Assembly (NCBI GenBank): GCA_963693365.1
Contig: CAVNZM010000006.1
Span: 7,998,001 to 8,062,000, forward strand
Reading direction: 5' to 3'
Source of the DNA: Amoebidium appalachense
Taxonomy: Eukaryota > Ichthyosporea
Length of the DNA: 64,000 bases
Made by a program: the position numbers and the translations under genes. The notes below the pieces were generated by a model. The model did not search any database. It was not told where the DNA came from and worked only from the letters and a program-made list of their open reading frames with translations. Position 1 is the stretch's first letter; each line of letters begins with the position of its first letter. Shown in pieces: positions 20,556 through 36,514 of this stretch.

Positions 20556-22068
20556 ATGGGGTCACGTGTGCCCTCTTCTGACATGACCCTATTTCAGGAG
20601 TTAGCGGAGCAAGCCAGCTCTATACAACAGGCCATTACAGGTCTAGATGTAGCGAAGATTCAGGAAAGAGCTACGGTTTTAGAACAACAGCTCAAAGATG
20701 CTGCTCGCAAGAAGGAAGTTGCGACACAGACAAGCGAGACACAGAGCACAGTCGAGTGGATTAGAAGCTTTTGGGTTGGGTCAAGCAGTGAAAGCACAAG
20801 CCAACCAAGTGTCGTTAACGAGGAGAAGGCCAGGGAGGAGTTGGAAGATTTAAACAGAGAGCTGGAATACGCACGTAGGTGGCAGGAACAGCTAGCAGAG
20901 GTAGACGAGAGAGAGGCGAAACTTCTGGAAAAGGTGTTCAAGAGATCCGATGGCCCAGGTGATGGCCTGGAAAGATCCTTGGGAATGGATGTGGCGAGAA
21001 CGACGCGTGACCTGCGCGACGCGAAACGGGCGGTGGAGTCGTACACAACATGCCTCTCACATCTTTCCGAGGTGCTAAACACGGGAAACATGGTTTTTTC
21101 GGCGCTTAATGACGAAAGGGGCCTAGCGTACCACCACGAAACGTTGAGAGGTATAACGGCGCTCGCGAAACAGCAGTTAAGTATACGGCAACAGAGAGGG
21201 AACTATTCCCCGTATGGAAGCGTTAGGTGTACATGTGGCATTGATTCACTTCTTGCACGAGCGGTGGTGGCTCTAGAGGGGTTGTGTGCGGAAAGTGACC
21301 CAACGAACACACACGCGTCGGAGGCCGAAATTACGGGCGGAACGGGGAGGGGATGAAGGAGGGGAGGATGGGGGAAATAGCGAGGCGAGGTTGATGGAGT
21401 TAAGGGGAAGAATTGAGGATGTCCATGAGGAAGCGAGGCAAAAACACACGGGTATACAGGACCATTTGTGTGCCCATCTCATCCCCGCGATTAAGGGAGC
21501 GGAGGCACTTTTCGCTGAAAACAAGCGTAGGTTGCTTGAGCACAGGCGCATGTTGATGAACGTCGCGCTACGAAACGATGGCTGGTGCTTAGATGTTGCG
21601 AGCACGTTCGCCACGGCGCATCTTCGTAGAGATAGGTCCGGTTCATTCGAGGCTTCATCTCTTGGTGTTTCCCCTACGTATTCTTCTGTTCCCGCCCCAG
21701 GGTCCATTACGGCCATCGGCGCGCAAATTCTCGCAGCAAGACAAAGCGGTTTGCAGCCGACTCCCATCAGTCGCCAAGGATCCATTACTGGGATGGGCGC
21801 TCGATTGCTTGGCGGGGATGCAAGAACATCAGTTTCTCGATCCCTTTCGGGCACCGGGTTGAGCGAGATGGTTAGGAATTCTTCGTTCGGGAGCTTGCAG
21901 GGGATAGAGCCATTCGGTGGTAGGAGGGCATCGGGGCACCCGGGATCGGGTCATGTTTCGTACCCTACGCCACCAATCACCCCGCCTACTACACAGGATC
22001 AGCTTATGGATGTGCTTTCGCGGTTGAGTGTGGGTAGTGAGAAGGAGGGGCTGACCTTTAAAAAGTAG
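20556..22068 (+). CDS. Coiled-coil, Ser/Gly-rich protein of unknown function, one frame break
   Basis: Reading starts at ATG 20556 (AAAATGGGG). The first frame runs about 265 codons to TGA at 21354-21356. A second frame, overlapping from 21286, continues about 239 codons to TAG at 22066-22068. Removing one G from the runs at 21344-21347 or 21349-21352 joins them through an acidic linker (DEGGEDGG), giving about 504 residues. The N-terminal half is rich in heptad-like Leu/Glu/Lys/Arg (residues about 20-60 and 90-180). The central part (EEARQKHTGIQDHL onward) is also helical. The C-terminal third is Ser/Gly/Pro-rich and carries two related motifs, GSITAIGAQIL and GSITGMGARLL. No family recognised. 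A sequencing indel, a real frameshift or a tiny intron are all possible. Confidence 0.72.
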
Positions 22069-22348
22069 TAGGTGTACAATTGGTGATGGGTTGCTGATTG
22101 TGTTTTGTTGTTCCTTGTTGGGGCAGGAGGGAGGGAGGCGGGGGGGGGGGGGGGGGGGGGGGGTAAGGGAGGGGGGTAACTCACGGGGATGGGGCTGTGT
22201 TGTTATCGAAATTGAATGTACATTCGGAGCTGGATGTGGAGAAGCTGAGAAAAATGGAATGGAGGGTTCTGTTTGATAGGGGAGAAATGCAATGATGGGG
22301 AGATGAGGGGGAAGTCGAAGGGAGAGGTTTGTTTGGGCGGGTGTATGT

Positions 22349-22379
<31 letters not shown>

Positions 22380-22664
22380 GGGGGGGGGGAGGGGGGGGGG
22401 GGGGGGGGGGGGGCCGGGGGGGGGGGGGGTTCGGAGAGGGGGGTCTAAGGGCATATCAGATGTTTCGGATAAAGTTGATTACATGTACATAGATTTAGCT
22501 TAGCTGTATGTCTTGATAACTTATAATAGACGTATTCAGACCTTGTTACGCTTGTGTGTCTGTATGAGCTCGAATCACCGTTATTATACGAGAATGATAC
22601 ATGTGGTACATATATGATGTGTAGTCCACTTTTGGGTACGAATGAAGTTGATAAGTATGTCCTC

Positions 22665-22702
22665 TCGCCTGAAGGCGGACTCCTCGCCTGAAGGCGGACT
22701 CC
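22665..22702. repeat. Tandem pair of a 19-bp palindromic unit
   Basis: TCGCCTGAAGGCGGACTCC occurs twice back to back. Each unit contains the hairpin CGCC-TGAA-GGCG. It resembles small GC-rich palindromic insertions in otherwise AT-rich DNA. Function unknown. Confidence 0.85.
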
Positions 22703-22925
22703 GGCGGAGAGTGACATGTTACAGTACATTACTAGTTCGAATAAGTATGAATACATCAGTGCAACACCGCAATAATCTAATTTTAAATTTACTTTGAAGT
22801 TTGTGAGCTCGCGCAGATGTTCTAAACAATATGCTTATGTGCATCGTGTGGGCGTGCACGTGACTTGATATAAGTTTAGACAGTCACACCTACGAAAGAC
22901 AAATAATTAAATTTTGCGTTCATCA

Positions 22926-22965
<40 letters not shown>

Positions 22966-23389
22966 ACACACACACACTCTCTCTCTCTCTCTCTCTCTCC
23001 CCCCCCTCCCTCCTCCCCCCCCTCCCTCCCCCCCGCCCCTGGTGCTGCTTGGCAAGCACCGCCGCGTACACTTGTCCATCGCCACCGGAATTGTGCCCTT
23101 TTCTCGAAACTCCTTAATTTAAATCAGTGATTTTAAAAACCATGATTACTTTACTTATTTATTTTCTGGTCCTTTTCTTAAAATATTTTTCCACGTTAGT
23201 GGTAGACTCCAGGGAATGTTTAACTTTACAGCTAGATGGACGCATCGAGTATATCCACCCAGAAAAAAAAAAAAAAGGTTGGGAGGGGGGGGGAAAAGGG
23301 GGAGGGAAGAGGTCGATATATAGATTGCATTATTATTCTTTATGCCACGCGAGCGCGGGCGCACGCTTGTGTGCATGCGCATACAATGT

Positions 23390-23436
<47 letters not shown>

Positions 23437-23938
23437 GTGCGTGTGTGCGTGTGTGTGTGTGTGTGCATGTGCGTGGGCCACGTGTGTGTGTGTGTGTGTG
23501 TGTGGTGGTGGTGGTGGTGGTGGTGGTGGGGGGGGGGGGGGGGGGGAGATGGGAGGGAGGGAAAGGACCCCGGGGGTTATTTTGTGTGTGGGAGGGGAGT
23601 CTCGGTACGGTGCTCGTTGGCAACCGAAGTCATGCAATTGGTATCACCCTTGCATCGATACCAAAGAACTATAGTTACGCGAGGCAACTCACAAGCAGAT
23701 TCATTTGTGCGCGCATGCGTGTGCATGCCACAACTTAGTTTTGTGTCACCACTCAGTCTATTTGTGTACAATGGTGCATGCGCAAACGGGCGTCTCTGTA
23801 CGCTTGTGTGGTTGTTTGTGTTGGTGTGTGGGTGGGTGGGTGGGTGTACACGGGTGTGTTTGTGGGTGTGTGTGTGGTGGTGGTGCTGCTGGTGGTGGTC
23901 GTCGTGGTGGTTTTGGCGGTGGTGGTGGCGGGGGGCTA

Positions 23939-23980
<42 letters not shown>

Positions 23981-24498
23981 TAATACATTAAAAAAAACAC
24001 ATTCACGATGGTCAACACCAATATAACTTGGGTTTTTTGCCCAAATACCACGCCTCTTCATGCTGACGCAGCAGCTGCAGATACGCACGTGCACACACAA
24101 GCTCGTCAGTGATATCATACTGGGATATATTTGCGTACACGCGCACCTGCGCTGTCCTTTCTTCAAACTGCTAGACTTGGATATAGGTAACAATAGATAT
24201 ACACGGTTTCGTTGGGATAGATCCAGATCGATGTTTAAATCAACCCAACTGCATATTACATCTAAATCTCAACAAACAGATATAACGTCTCAGCACACAT
24301 CTAAACTTTTGGAACCAAACAAAACGCGCGCAAGCTTTTAAAGGGAAAGGAAAAAAAAGAAAAAAAAAGAAAAAAAAAGGTCTCCTGAGCAGCAACTATT
24401 TGAAATAGAAATCGTTACCATTGTTAACCGATAATCGAAAATCGGGCTGTATATCACAAATACTTTGTATCGCGTCCAAGCCATCGACCAGGCAATAA

Positions 24499-24548
<50 letters not shown>

Positions 24549-25320
24549 AAAAAAAAAAAAAAAAAGCCGAACAGCGTCCTACATTATTAATGGGAGCAAT
24601 GATTCATTCGCATACTATCAGAAACATAACCTATCAAACCGACCCCCCCCAGAAAAAAGAGGACGTGCACCCACCTATCTCCCCCCTACAAAAAAGACAA
24701 CCAGTCAAAACGGGAAAAAAGGGGGGGGGGGGGGGGGGGGGGGAAAGGGGAAGGGGAAGGAAAAAGAAAAAAAAAAGGGGGGGGGGGGGGAAAGGAGGTG
24801 GAGAGGTACAAGACAGGAAAACAACGGCCACTCGGTTCGATCCGACACGCGCTTTTTGGCGCACCGAACCAAACAGGGAAATGGAAGACAGAGTTTCCTA
24901 CACGCACACCACATTTACGCCTATTCATATAGACGTACGCTTCATATCTCCCCTAGCAGCAAAAACACAGATTATTACCTAACCCGGTGATACTAAACTT
25001 ATCCCCCAATCATAACACACGCTTAAATCACCGCGTCAGGAAAAAAAAAAGGAGCAAGGGGTGGCGAAATGAAGAAAGACGGGCGCCTGCGGCAAAAGGA
25101 AGACACTCGAAGACGATCGAAAACGATCTAAGACGATCGAATGTAATAGGTGATCAATTATTGTCCATTTTCTCGACCGCACCGCACCGTTCATTCTGTA
25201 TACAGATGAATATGTTTTGATCAGTCGACGATCCCCACCTTCACACCGACACGCACACGCACGCACGCAAACACAACAAAAACGTTTAGGCAGGCATACG
25301 GTAGCTGGGTGACCGAAGAA

Positions 25321-25358
<38 letters not shown>

Positions 25359-25438
25359 TTCCCCCCCCGCCCCCGAGCTCTCTCTCTCCTTCCCTTCTCA
25401 TCGATCGAATTTCTATGGGCCAAGCAAAAGATGCATAT

Positions 25439-25473
<35 letters not shown>

Positions 25474-25567
25474 CACACACTTTTTTGTATAAGTTACCCC
25501 AAGAACTTCCCGTGTCATCAAACAGCATACTTTTTTCATCCCCCCCCCCCCCGGAGAGAAAAAAAAG

Positions 25568-25619
<52 letters not shown>

Positions 25620-25753
25620 AATAAAAACCAAAAAACAAACAAGCACCACCATAGCAGACAAACGAGCAGCAAGGGAGTTTTTGGGGTGGAGGTTTGTTTG
25701 TCGTGACAGAGTATTAAATACACATCGTGAGGAAAGTGAGTGTGTGCGTGGGT

Positions 25754-26050
25754 GGTTGGGTGGGGGAGGGGGGGGAGGGGGAGGGGGAGAGGGGGAGAGG
25801 GGGAGAGGAGGAGAAAAGGAGAGGAGGAGAGGGGGAGAGGGGGAGAGGGAGAGAGCGAGGGAGGGAGGGAGGGAGGGAGGGAGGGAGGGAGGGAGGGAGG
25901 GAGGGAGGGAGGGAGGGGGAGGGTGGGAGGGAGAGAGAGAGGGAGTGGGAGGGAGGGAGGGAGGGAGGGAGGGGGGGGGGGGAGGGAGAGAGAGAAAGAG
26001 AGAACGAGAGGAGAGAGGAGAGAGGAAGGAGGGGGAGGGCAGGGGAGACT
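25754..26050. repeat. (GGGA)n purine tract
   Basis: About 300 bp of pure G/A on the plus strand, with a regular GGGA register at 25857-25917 and 25950-25970. Mirror symmetry makes triplex formation possible. Confidence 0.95.
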
Positions 26051-26085
26051 AGAAGAGAAAGAGAGGATGGATGGGATGGTGTTTG

Positions 26086-26160
<75 letters not shown>

Positions 26161-26320
26161 CGTGTGTGTGTGTGTGTGTGCGCGCGCGCGTGTGTGTGTG
26201 TGAGTGAGTGAGTGAGTGTGTGTGTGTGTGTGTGTGTGTGTTTTTGGGGGGGGGGGGGGGGAGGGGTTGCAGGGAGGACGAGGAAAGGATGTAGGGAGGG
26301 AACCTGAGGAATACATCAAA

Positions 26321-26321
<1 letters not shown>

Positions 26322-26407
<86 letters not shown>
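26322..26407. repeat. C homopolymer, about 86 bp
   Basis: Uninterrupted C from 26322 to 26407, the longest single-base run in the window. Run length from any sequencing platform is likely approximate. Confidence 0.9.
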
Positions 26408-26409
<2 letters not shown>

Positions 26410-26477
26410 GCCCCTCAAAAAGCAAAAACAAAACCAAAAAAAGAAACGAAAAAAAGAAACAAACAGAAAAACCCACC

Positions 26478-31672
<5,195 letters not shown>

Positions 31673-33430
31673 GTTGGTTTTTGCGTAAATTTTCACGTTT
31701 TTCGAGTGAGTTTTTCCGGTTTTTGAGTGATGTCTCGCATTTGATGATGTTCCCGAGGCCGTCCCGTGCACCCCAGTGATGAAGACGGGGGTGCGCATAC
31801 CGACAGCAAGGAGTGAAATTTCCGGTTATTCGCTTTCCCCACCCCGTGTTTTTCCTCCTCTCCCTCCTTTTCTGTCTGTGTGTCTGCGGCCCCCAAGGGG
31901 ATTATATCAACTTGGAGACTATATCAATCTAAACTAAGATAAATCCCTCCTTCTTCTGGAAAAGACAAGAGAGAAACGTGTTTTTCCCGTTTAAAACGGC
32001 GATCAATGCTGTGTTGTTTGAGGTGGTTGTGCTGAACTCAGGAATGTGTGTGTGTGAGTTATTAGTGTGGTGCAGGCAGTGTCATTGTCGCTATACTAGA
32101 GAAATTCATGTTTCCACACCTCCGAATTCCACTCTGTCGCCTTACCCCGTGTCCTCGGGCTCTGAGGGTTGCAAATCGTCTGCCTGTAAAAGACAGTGGG
32201 TAGATAACACTACCTACATAACTATCAAAAGAATCCGCGAAGAAGATAACCTTCACCGCGCTCGCTCCCTATTCAGCTGAGGTGCGGGGACAAGGAAAAC
32301 CGCCCCAGTCCCAACAAAACTGATGTTCTCTCGGTCAGCAAAGACTCAGCAAACGACACAGCGGATGTCCGCCCGACCACAATCTCACTTAGATAAATGA
32401 GTGTGTGATGCTCTCTCGCCCTAATTTGATTGAAAATCAGTCACTGAGATGTTCCAGTAGATGGCCTTGTTTATGGCTTCTTTTTTGGAAATGTTTCTAA
32501 CTCAAGTACTCAAGTGGTGAGCAAGTGAGAAAATTCACAGGGAAACCAATTGCAGAAAAGGATTCACAGGAAGTCCAGCACGACCTGTAGATGTATTTAA
32601 GTTTGTGGCAGATAAACTTGTGAAACTTTTCTTTATATCACACTATAGTAATGTTCAGCTCGTCGTGAAGCACATCGACACGAACACTGTAACGTTTTCT
32701 CAATGTTTTTTTTGTTGAACAAAAGCTTTCCAAAGTTTCTGATCACGCAACGAGTTCCTCTGCAATCTGCTCACAGAACATGTAGAATCATTCTACGCTC
32801 CTCTTGCCATGATTCATGGCGCTGACTTTAAACATATAAATTATAACACAATCATTTTAACATTTACATAGTACGACCTTATTTTATTAATCCAATCATA
32901 TTGTCCATTGGCTCCGCCTCTTGAGTAAACCAATCAGGTGCACGCCACTAGAGGAGGGCAGCCTGAGCAGGTCACTCTTGCATGCGTTGAGTTCGGTACG
33001 TGCATGCGCGCGCTCATTCAATCGGGCCGTGCGTGCGCATACGTGCGTGCGCATGCGGGAGGGGAGAGGTGGGGACTCTATGGAGGTTTCTGTAGCCACC
33101 CTCTCGAGCTCTACTTTGTTTGTACGCCGGTTGTATGTATGTCGGGGCACTACACAATGCATGTATCGTGGCCAGTTGGAACAACAATGCCCAAATCGAT
33201 CCTCCATCATCGACATGTCATTCAACACAACACACATGGGGTTCAATGTAGTGTGAGCGTGTACGTATACGTATGCATATATGCGCATGACTTAAATATA
33301 AGTTTAAGTTGTGGCTTGCGCACACGTGTTAGGATCAGCAGCATCGGGTGTGTGCATGCATTTGTGCCCATGGCCACATCGCTCTTGTGAGGGGCCTCGG
33401 CCGTGGCAGTCGCTGTTTGTGTAAGAAACA
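31673..33430. other. Intergenic region upstream of the PX gene
   Basis: Ordinary mixed DNA with few repeats. It includes the presumed promoter of the minus-strand PX gene just above 31672. A 100-codon plus frame from GTG 31978 to 32280 has some protein-like stretches but no start context, domain or splice support. CG-rich CATGCG patches lie near 33000-33060. Confidence 0.6.
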
Positions 33431-33494
33431 ATGGACGCACGGCCTAAACTAGGCTTTTATAATTGCCTTTATCTCTTGATGGGCGGGTGGGTTG

Positions 33495-33557
<63 letters not shown>

Positions 33558-33952
33558 GGGGGAGGCGGGGAAGGGAGGGGAAAGGCCGGGAGGGGGGGAG
33601 GGGGGGGGCAGCTGCAGAGAAACTACTATTGAATAGTGGCTGGGAGGAGCTCAAGCTCGAGCTGCAATCGAGGGGGAGGGCTTTGAATACCGTATTTTAT
33701 CGAAATCTCCGATTGCAATTGGTGATTGAGGGGGGAAGAGGGGGGGAGGGGGGAGGGGGGGGGGGGGAGGTAAGGCCGGGTGGGGTCGACCACCTGCGGG
33801 GTGGTGACTGGTGAGGTCCCCCCCCCCCCCCCCCCCCCCCCTTCCCCCCTGCCCTTCTTCCCCCCCCCCCCCCCCCCCCCCCCCCTCTGTCGGAGGGCCT
33901 CCACCCGAGGTTCCCCTCAACCATCATGATCAGACGAGCCACTTCTTATTAG
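33431..33952 (+). CDS. Tentative small three-exon gene (unrecognised)
   Basis: Exons 33431-33494 (from ATG), 33618-33721 and 33896-33952 (to TAG) join in phase: phase 1 end before a (GT)n donor, AG plus two bases, then phase 0 to phase 0. The product would be about 74 residues, including SGWEELKLELQSRGRALNTV and a short basic tail. Intron 1 is (GT)n then a G homopolymer; intron 2 is G-rich then C-rich. No domain is recognised. The short length means chance agreement is possible. Confidence 0.3.
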
Positions 33953-34505
33953 TACTAGGTGGGTGGTGTCCGACAAGCTAAGCGCTGCCGGGGCCCAGTG
34001 GTCTGACGGTACCCGGGGCACCTCTGCTCCCCTCCCCCCCCCTCGGGCCCCCCATCCCCCCCCTCCCCCCTCCCCCCACCCCTCCCCTCTGTCCCCCCGC
34101 CCCTCTTACCTCTCCCCCCCCCCCCCCCCCCCCCCGGGGGCCCTCCCCTCTCCTCGCCTCTCCTCCCCCTCCCCCCCCCCCCCCCCCCCCCGAGCCCGCG
34201 CCCTCCCCCCCCCCCCCCCCCCCCCCCCCGGGAGCGCCCGCTTGGCAATCCCACCCACCGCAACCTGCACCGCGATGGCAGCTCGGATGTGCACTGACCT
34301 CTCCCTCCTTTCCCCCCACCCACCTTGATACTTTTGCATTTGTTTCGATTAAGGCTTCCCAGTTCAAAGTTTTGGGGTTTGAAGTTCTTAAAGTTTTCGG
34401 CTTGATAGTATTGTATGTTATTGTGCCCACAGTGACTGTGTACGTGCGAGCATGGGTGCGTTGTCTCTGTGTTTATCTGTGTGTGTGTGTGTGTGTGTAT
34501 GTTGT

Positions 34506-34543
<38 letters not shown>

Positions 34544-34690
34544 TGGTGCATATGTGTGTTCCTTTGTGCACCTCAGCACGCGTGTGCATGCGCGCGCGTG
34601 TGTGACGTGTCTGTGTGTGTCTCTCTCTCTCTCTGTGTGTGTGTATGCCACGGTGTGTGTGCATGTGTGCCGGCGCTGTGCGTGCGCACA

Positions 34691-34760
<70 letters not shown>

Positions 34761-34835
34761 TGCGTGTGTGTGCTTGGGTATCTTTGTGTTTGCGTGTGTG
34801 CGTCTCCAGATCTGCCGTCTGCCACATGGTAATGA
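33495..34835. repeat. G, C and GT tracts around the tentative small gene
   Basis: (GT)n then about 45 G at 33495-33556, G-rich to 33609, C runs at 33820-33840 and 33859-33884, C-rich 34030-34228, and degenerate then perfect (GT)n at 34480-34757 with a (CT)n patch at 34620-34634. A short protein-like frame near 33966-34035 conflicts with one on the other strand and is not called. Confidence 0.9.
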
Positions 34836-34865
34836 CACACCCAAATCGACAGAATCAATGTTGCT

Positions 34866-35440
34866 CCGTCTAGAAGAATTCTGCTCTTCGAACACAGCAT
34901 TATTCTGCAGAAGGCGGAATAAATCGCAGAAAGCGGAATTATTCTGCAAAGTCAGAATTATTCTCAGGCATAACACAGAAATATTCTGCAAAAGGAGAAT
35001 TTTATTCTGCTAAAAGCAGAATTATTCTGCTCGGAGCAAGTTTATTCTGCTGCCGTGAACAGAATAATTCTGCAGAAAAGCACAAAAATTCATGATTCTG
35101 CTCACCGTGAACAGAATAAATTCTGCAGAAAAGCACAAAAATTCATAATTCTGCGTGCTCAGATCTAATATTCTAGTGGCAGATTTCCATCAATCTTTGA
35201 GGCTCTGCGATGCATGCAGAACAATTCTTCCAAGAATACAAATTTCTGCCTTTTGCATAATAATTAGGCCACTTTTTGCACATCAATTCTTGAGGAAAGC
35301 ACAACTTATTTATAACCCTGCTCAGAGCAGAACAATCATAGTGCATGCTGAATATTTCTTCTACAGCGCAGATTACCTTCCAAGAGCAGAAGAATTCTGC
35401 TTTTTGCAGAATAATTCTGCTGAGCAAGAAGCTAACCTGT
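34866..35440. repeat. Array of short ATTCTGC / GCAGAAT inverted motifs
   Basis: More than twenty copies of the 6-7 nt motif TTCTGC or its complement GCAGAA, usually paired as small palindromes such as AATTCTGCAGAA, with A/T-rich spacers of 10-40 nt. Two tandem units at about 35054 and 35104 share CCGTGAACAGAATAA followed by TTCTGCAGAAAAGCAC. It is not coding, and the array is unlike the microsatellites elsewhere. Confidence 0.85.
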
Positions 35441-35757
35441 CGATGAGGTTGGGCCCACTATACTGATTATGGTGCCTGTCTGAACAGCGTCTTGCCAAGT
35501 TATGCTGCAAGAATGTGCGCGATCACCATATGAAGGAATGCACTTGTGTGGGGTACGTGTGTGCACGTGTGTGCGAGCCCGTGGCGGTGTGCCTGCGTGC
35601 GTGATGCGTGTTACCGTGATGGCGCGCTAAGTCAACACCGTGTAGTGCATAACCGGATATTTTACTGTTGGTGCCAGTACGTACAGCTCGAATCGCAAAC
35701 TTGAAGATTATTGCTGGCGCGTACACTTGGGCCCCTACCGGGGGGGGGTGGGTGGGT

Positions 35758-35790
<33 letters not shown>

Positions 35791-36514
35791 CTTGGGGGCT
35801 TTATGACACGGTTGTCGGCATAACTTGTTCATGTTGTTCATGTCTGCATCCATAATATTGATAAATAAACACCGAATAATGCTATCAAATCTACAAAAAA
35901 TGATTCAGGATTTTCGACTTAATATGACCAATCAGATGACAATGCCGTTTAACAGAAAACTTACCACACTCAACCCATGGAAAGGACCCCCCCCCCTCCC
36001 CCGGCAAAGCTTCCTACGAAACGTGTTGTGTGTGTGTGTGTTGTGCCTTTGTGTGTGCACGTGACACAACAACAACATTAGTGCCTGATAACACCAATGA
36101 CATCCCAAGCACAATCGATTAATAGTACAGTCGGAAAATATTCAAATTCACACTGAATCTAGTTGGGCAACAGTAGACGACAATCACCCCATTTCCACAA
36201 CTTACCCATCGTATAAATCAACAATTCAAAATATAATACCTATGTACACACCCTCTCAAACTGCATTCTAGTTTCATAAACACGCACAAAAACTGTTCAT
36301 ACATATGCTTATTACTCAACAGGTTCACCTACGTGTGTGTTATCAAGACTCGAGTACCTACAAGTGTTTGGAGCCTGCATAGATTCCTTAGGACTCCTAA
36401 ATCTTAAAATCAAAAACCCACCGTATGTGTACACGTGTGTGTGGATGTGGTAATGGGTGCTTTTGAGCCGGAGGGGGGGGGGGTGTTGAGGAAAAAGGGG
36501 TTTCCAAAACTCAT
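35441..36514. other. Intergenic, 3' flank of the RAP gene
   Basis: Mixed DNA with a G homopolymer at about 35757-35790. No supported exon. The last part is downstream of the minus-strand RAP gene. Confidence 0.6.

Larger units (their letters stand above)
22069..26477. other. Low-complexity spacer between convergent genes
   Basis: G tracts at 22139-22163 and 22347-22432, C tract then CT at 22926-23035, (GT)n/GGT/G at 23394-23546 and again at 23820-23979. C36 then about A27 lie at 24503-24565, G runs at 24721-24790, C runs at 25322-25358 and 25441-25471, and about 58 A at 25561-25618. GGGA repeats fill 25754-26050, GT 26090-26240, and C86 26322-26407. A frame at about 24800-24980 (plus) and one at 23043-23115 (minus) look mildly protein-like but lack paired splice sites. 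Confidence 0.75.

Noticed and set aside
34866-35440. CRISPR-like array
   Set aside because: Motifs are only 6-7 nt, occur in both orientations and have irregular spacing; the window is eukaryotic.
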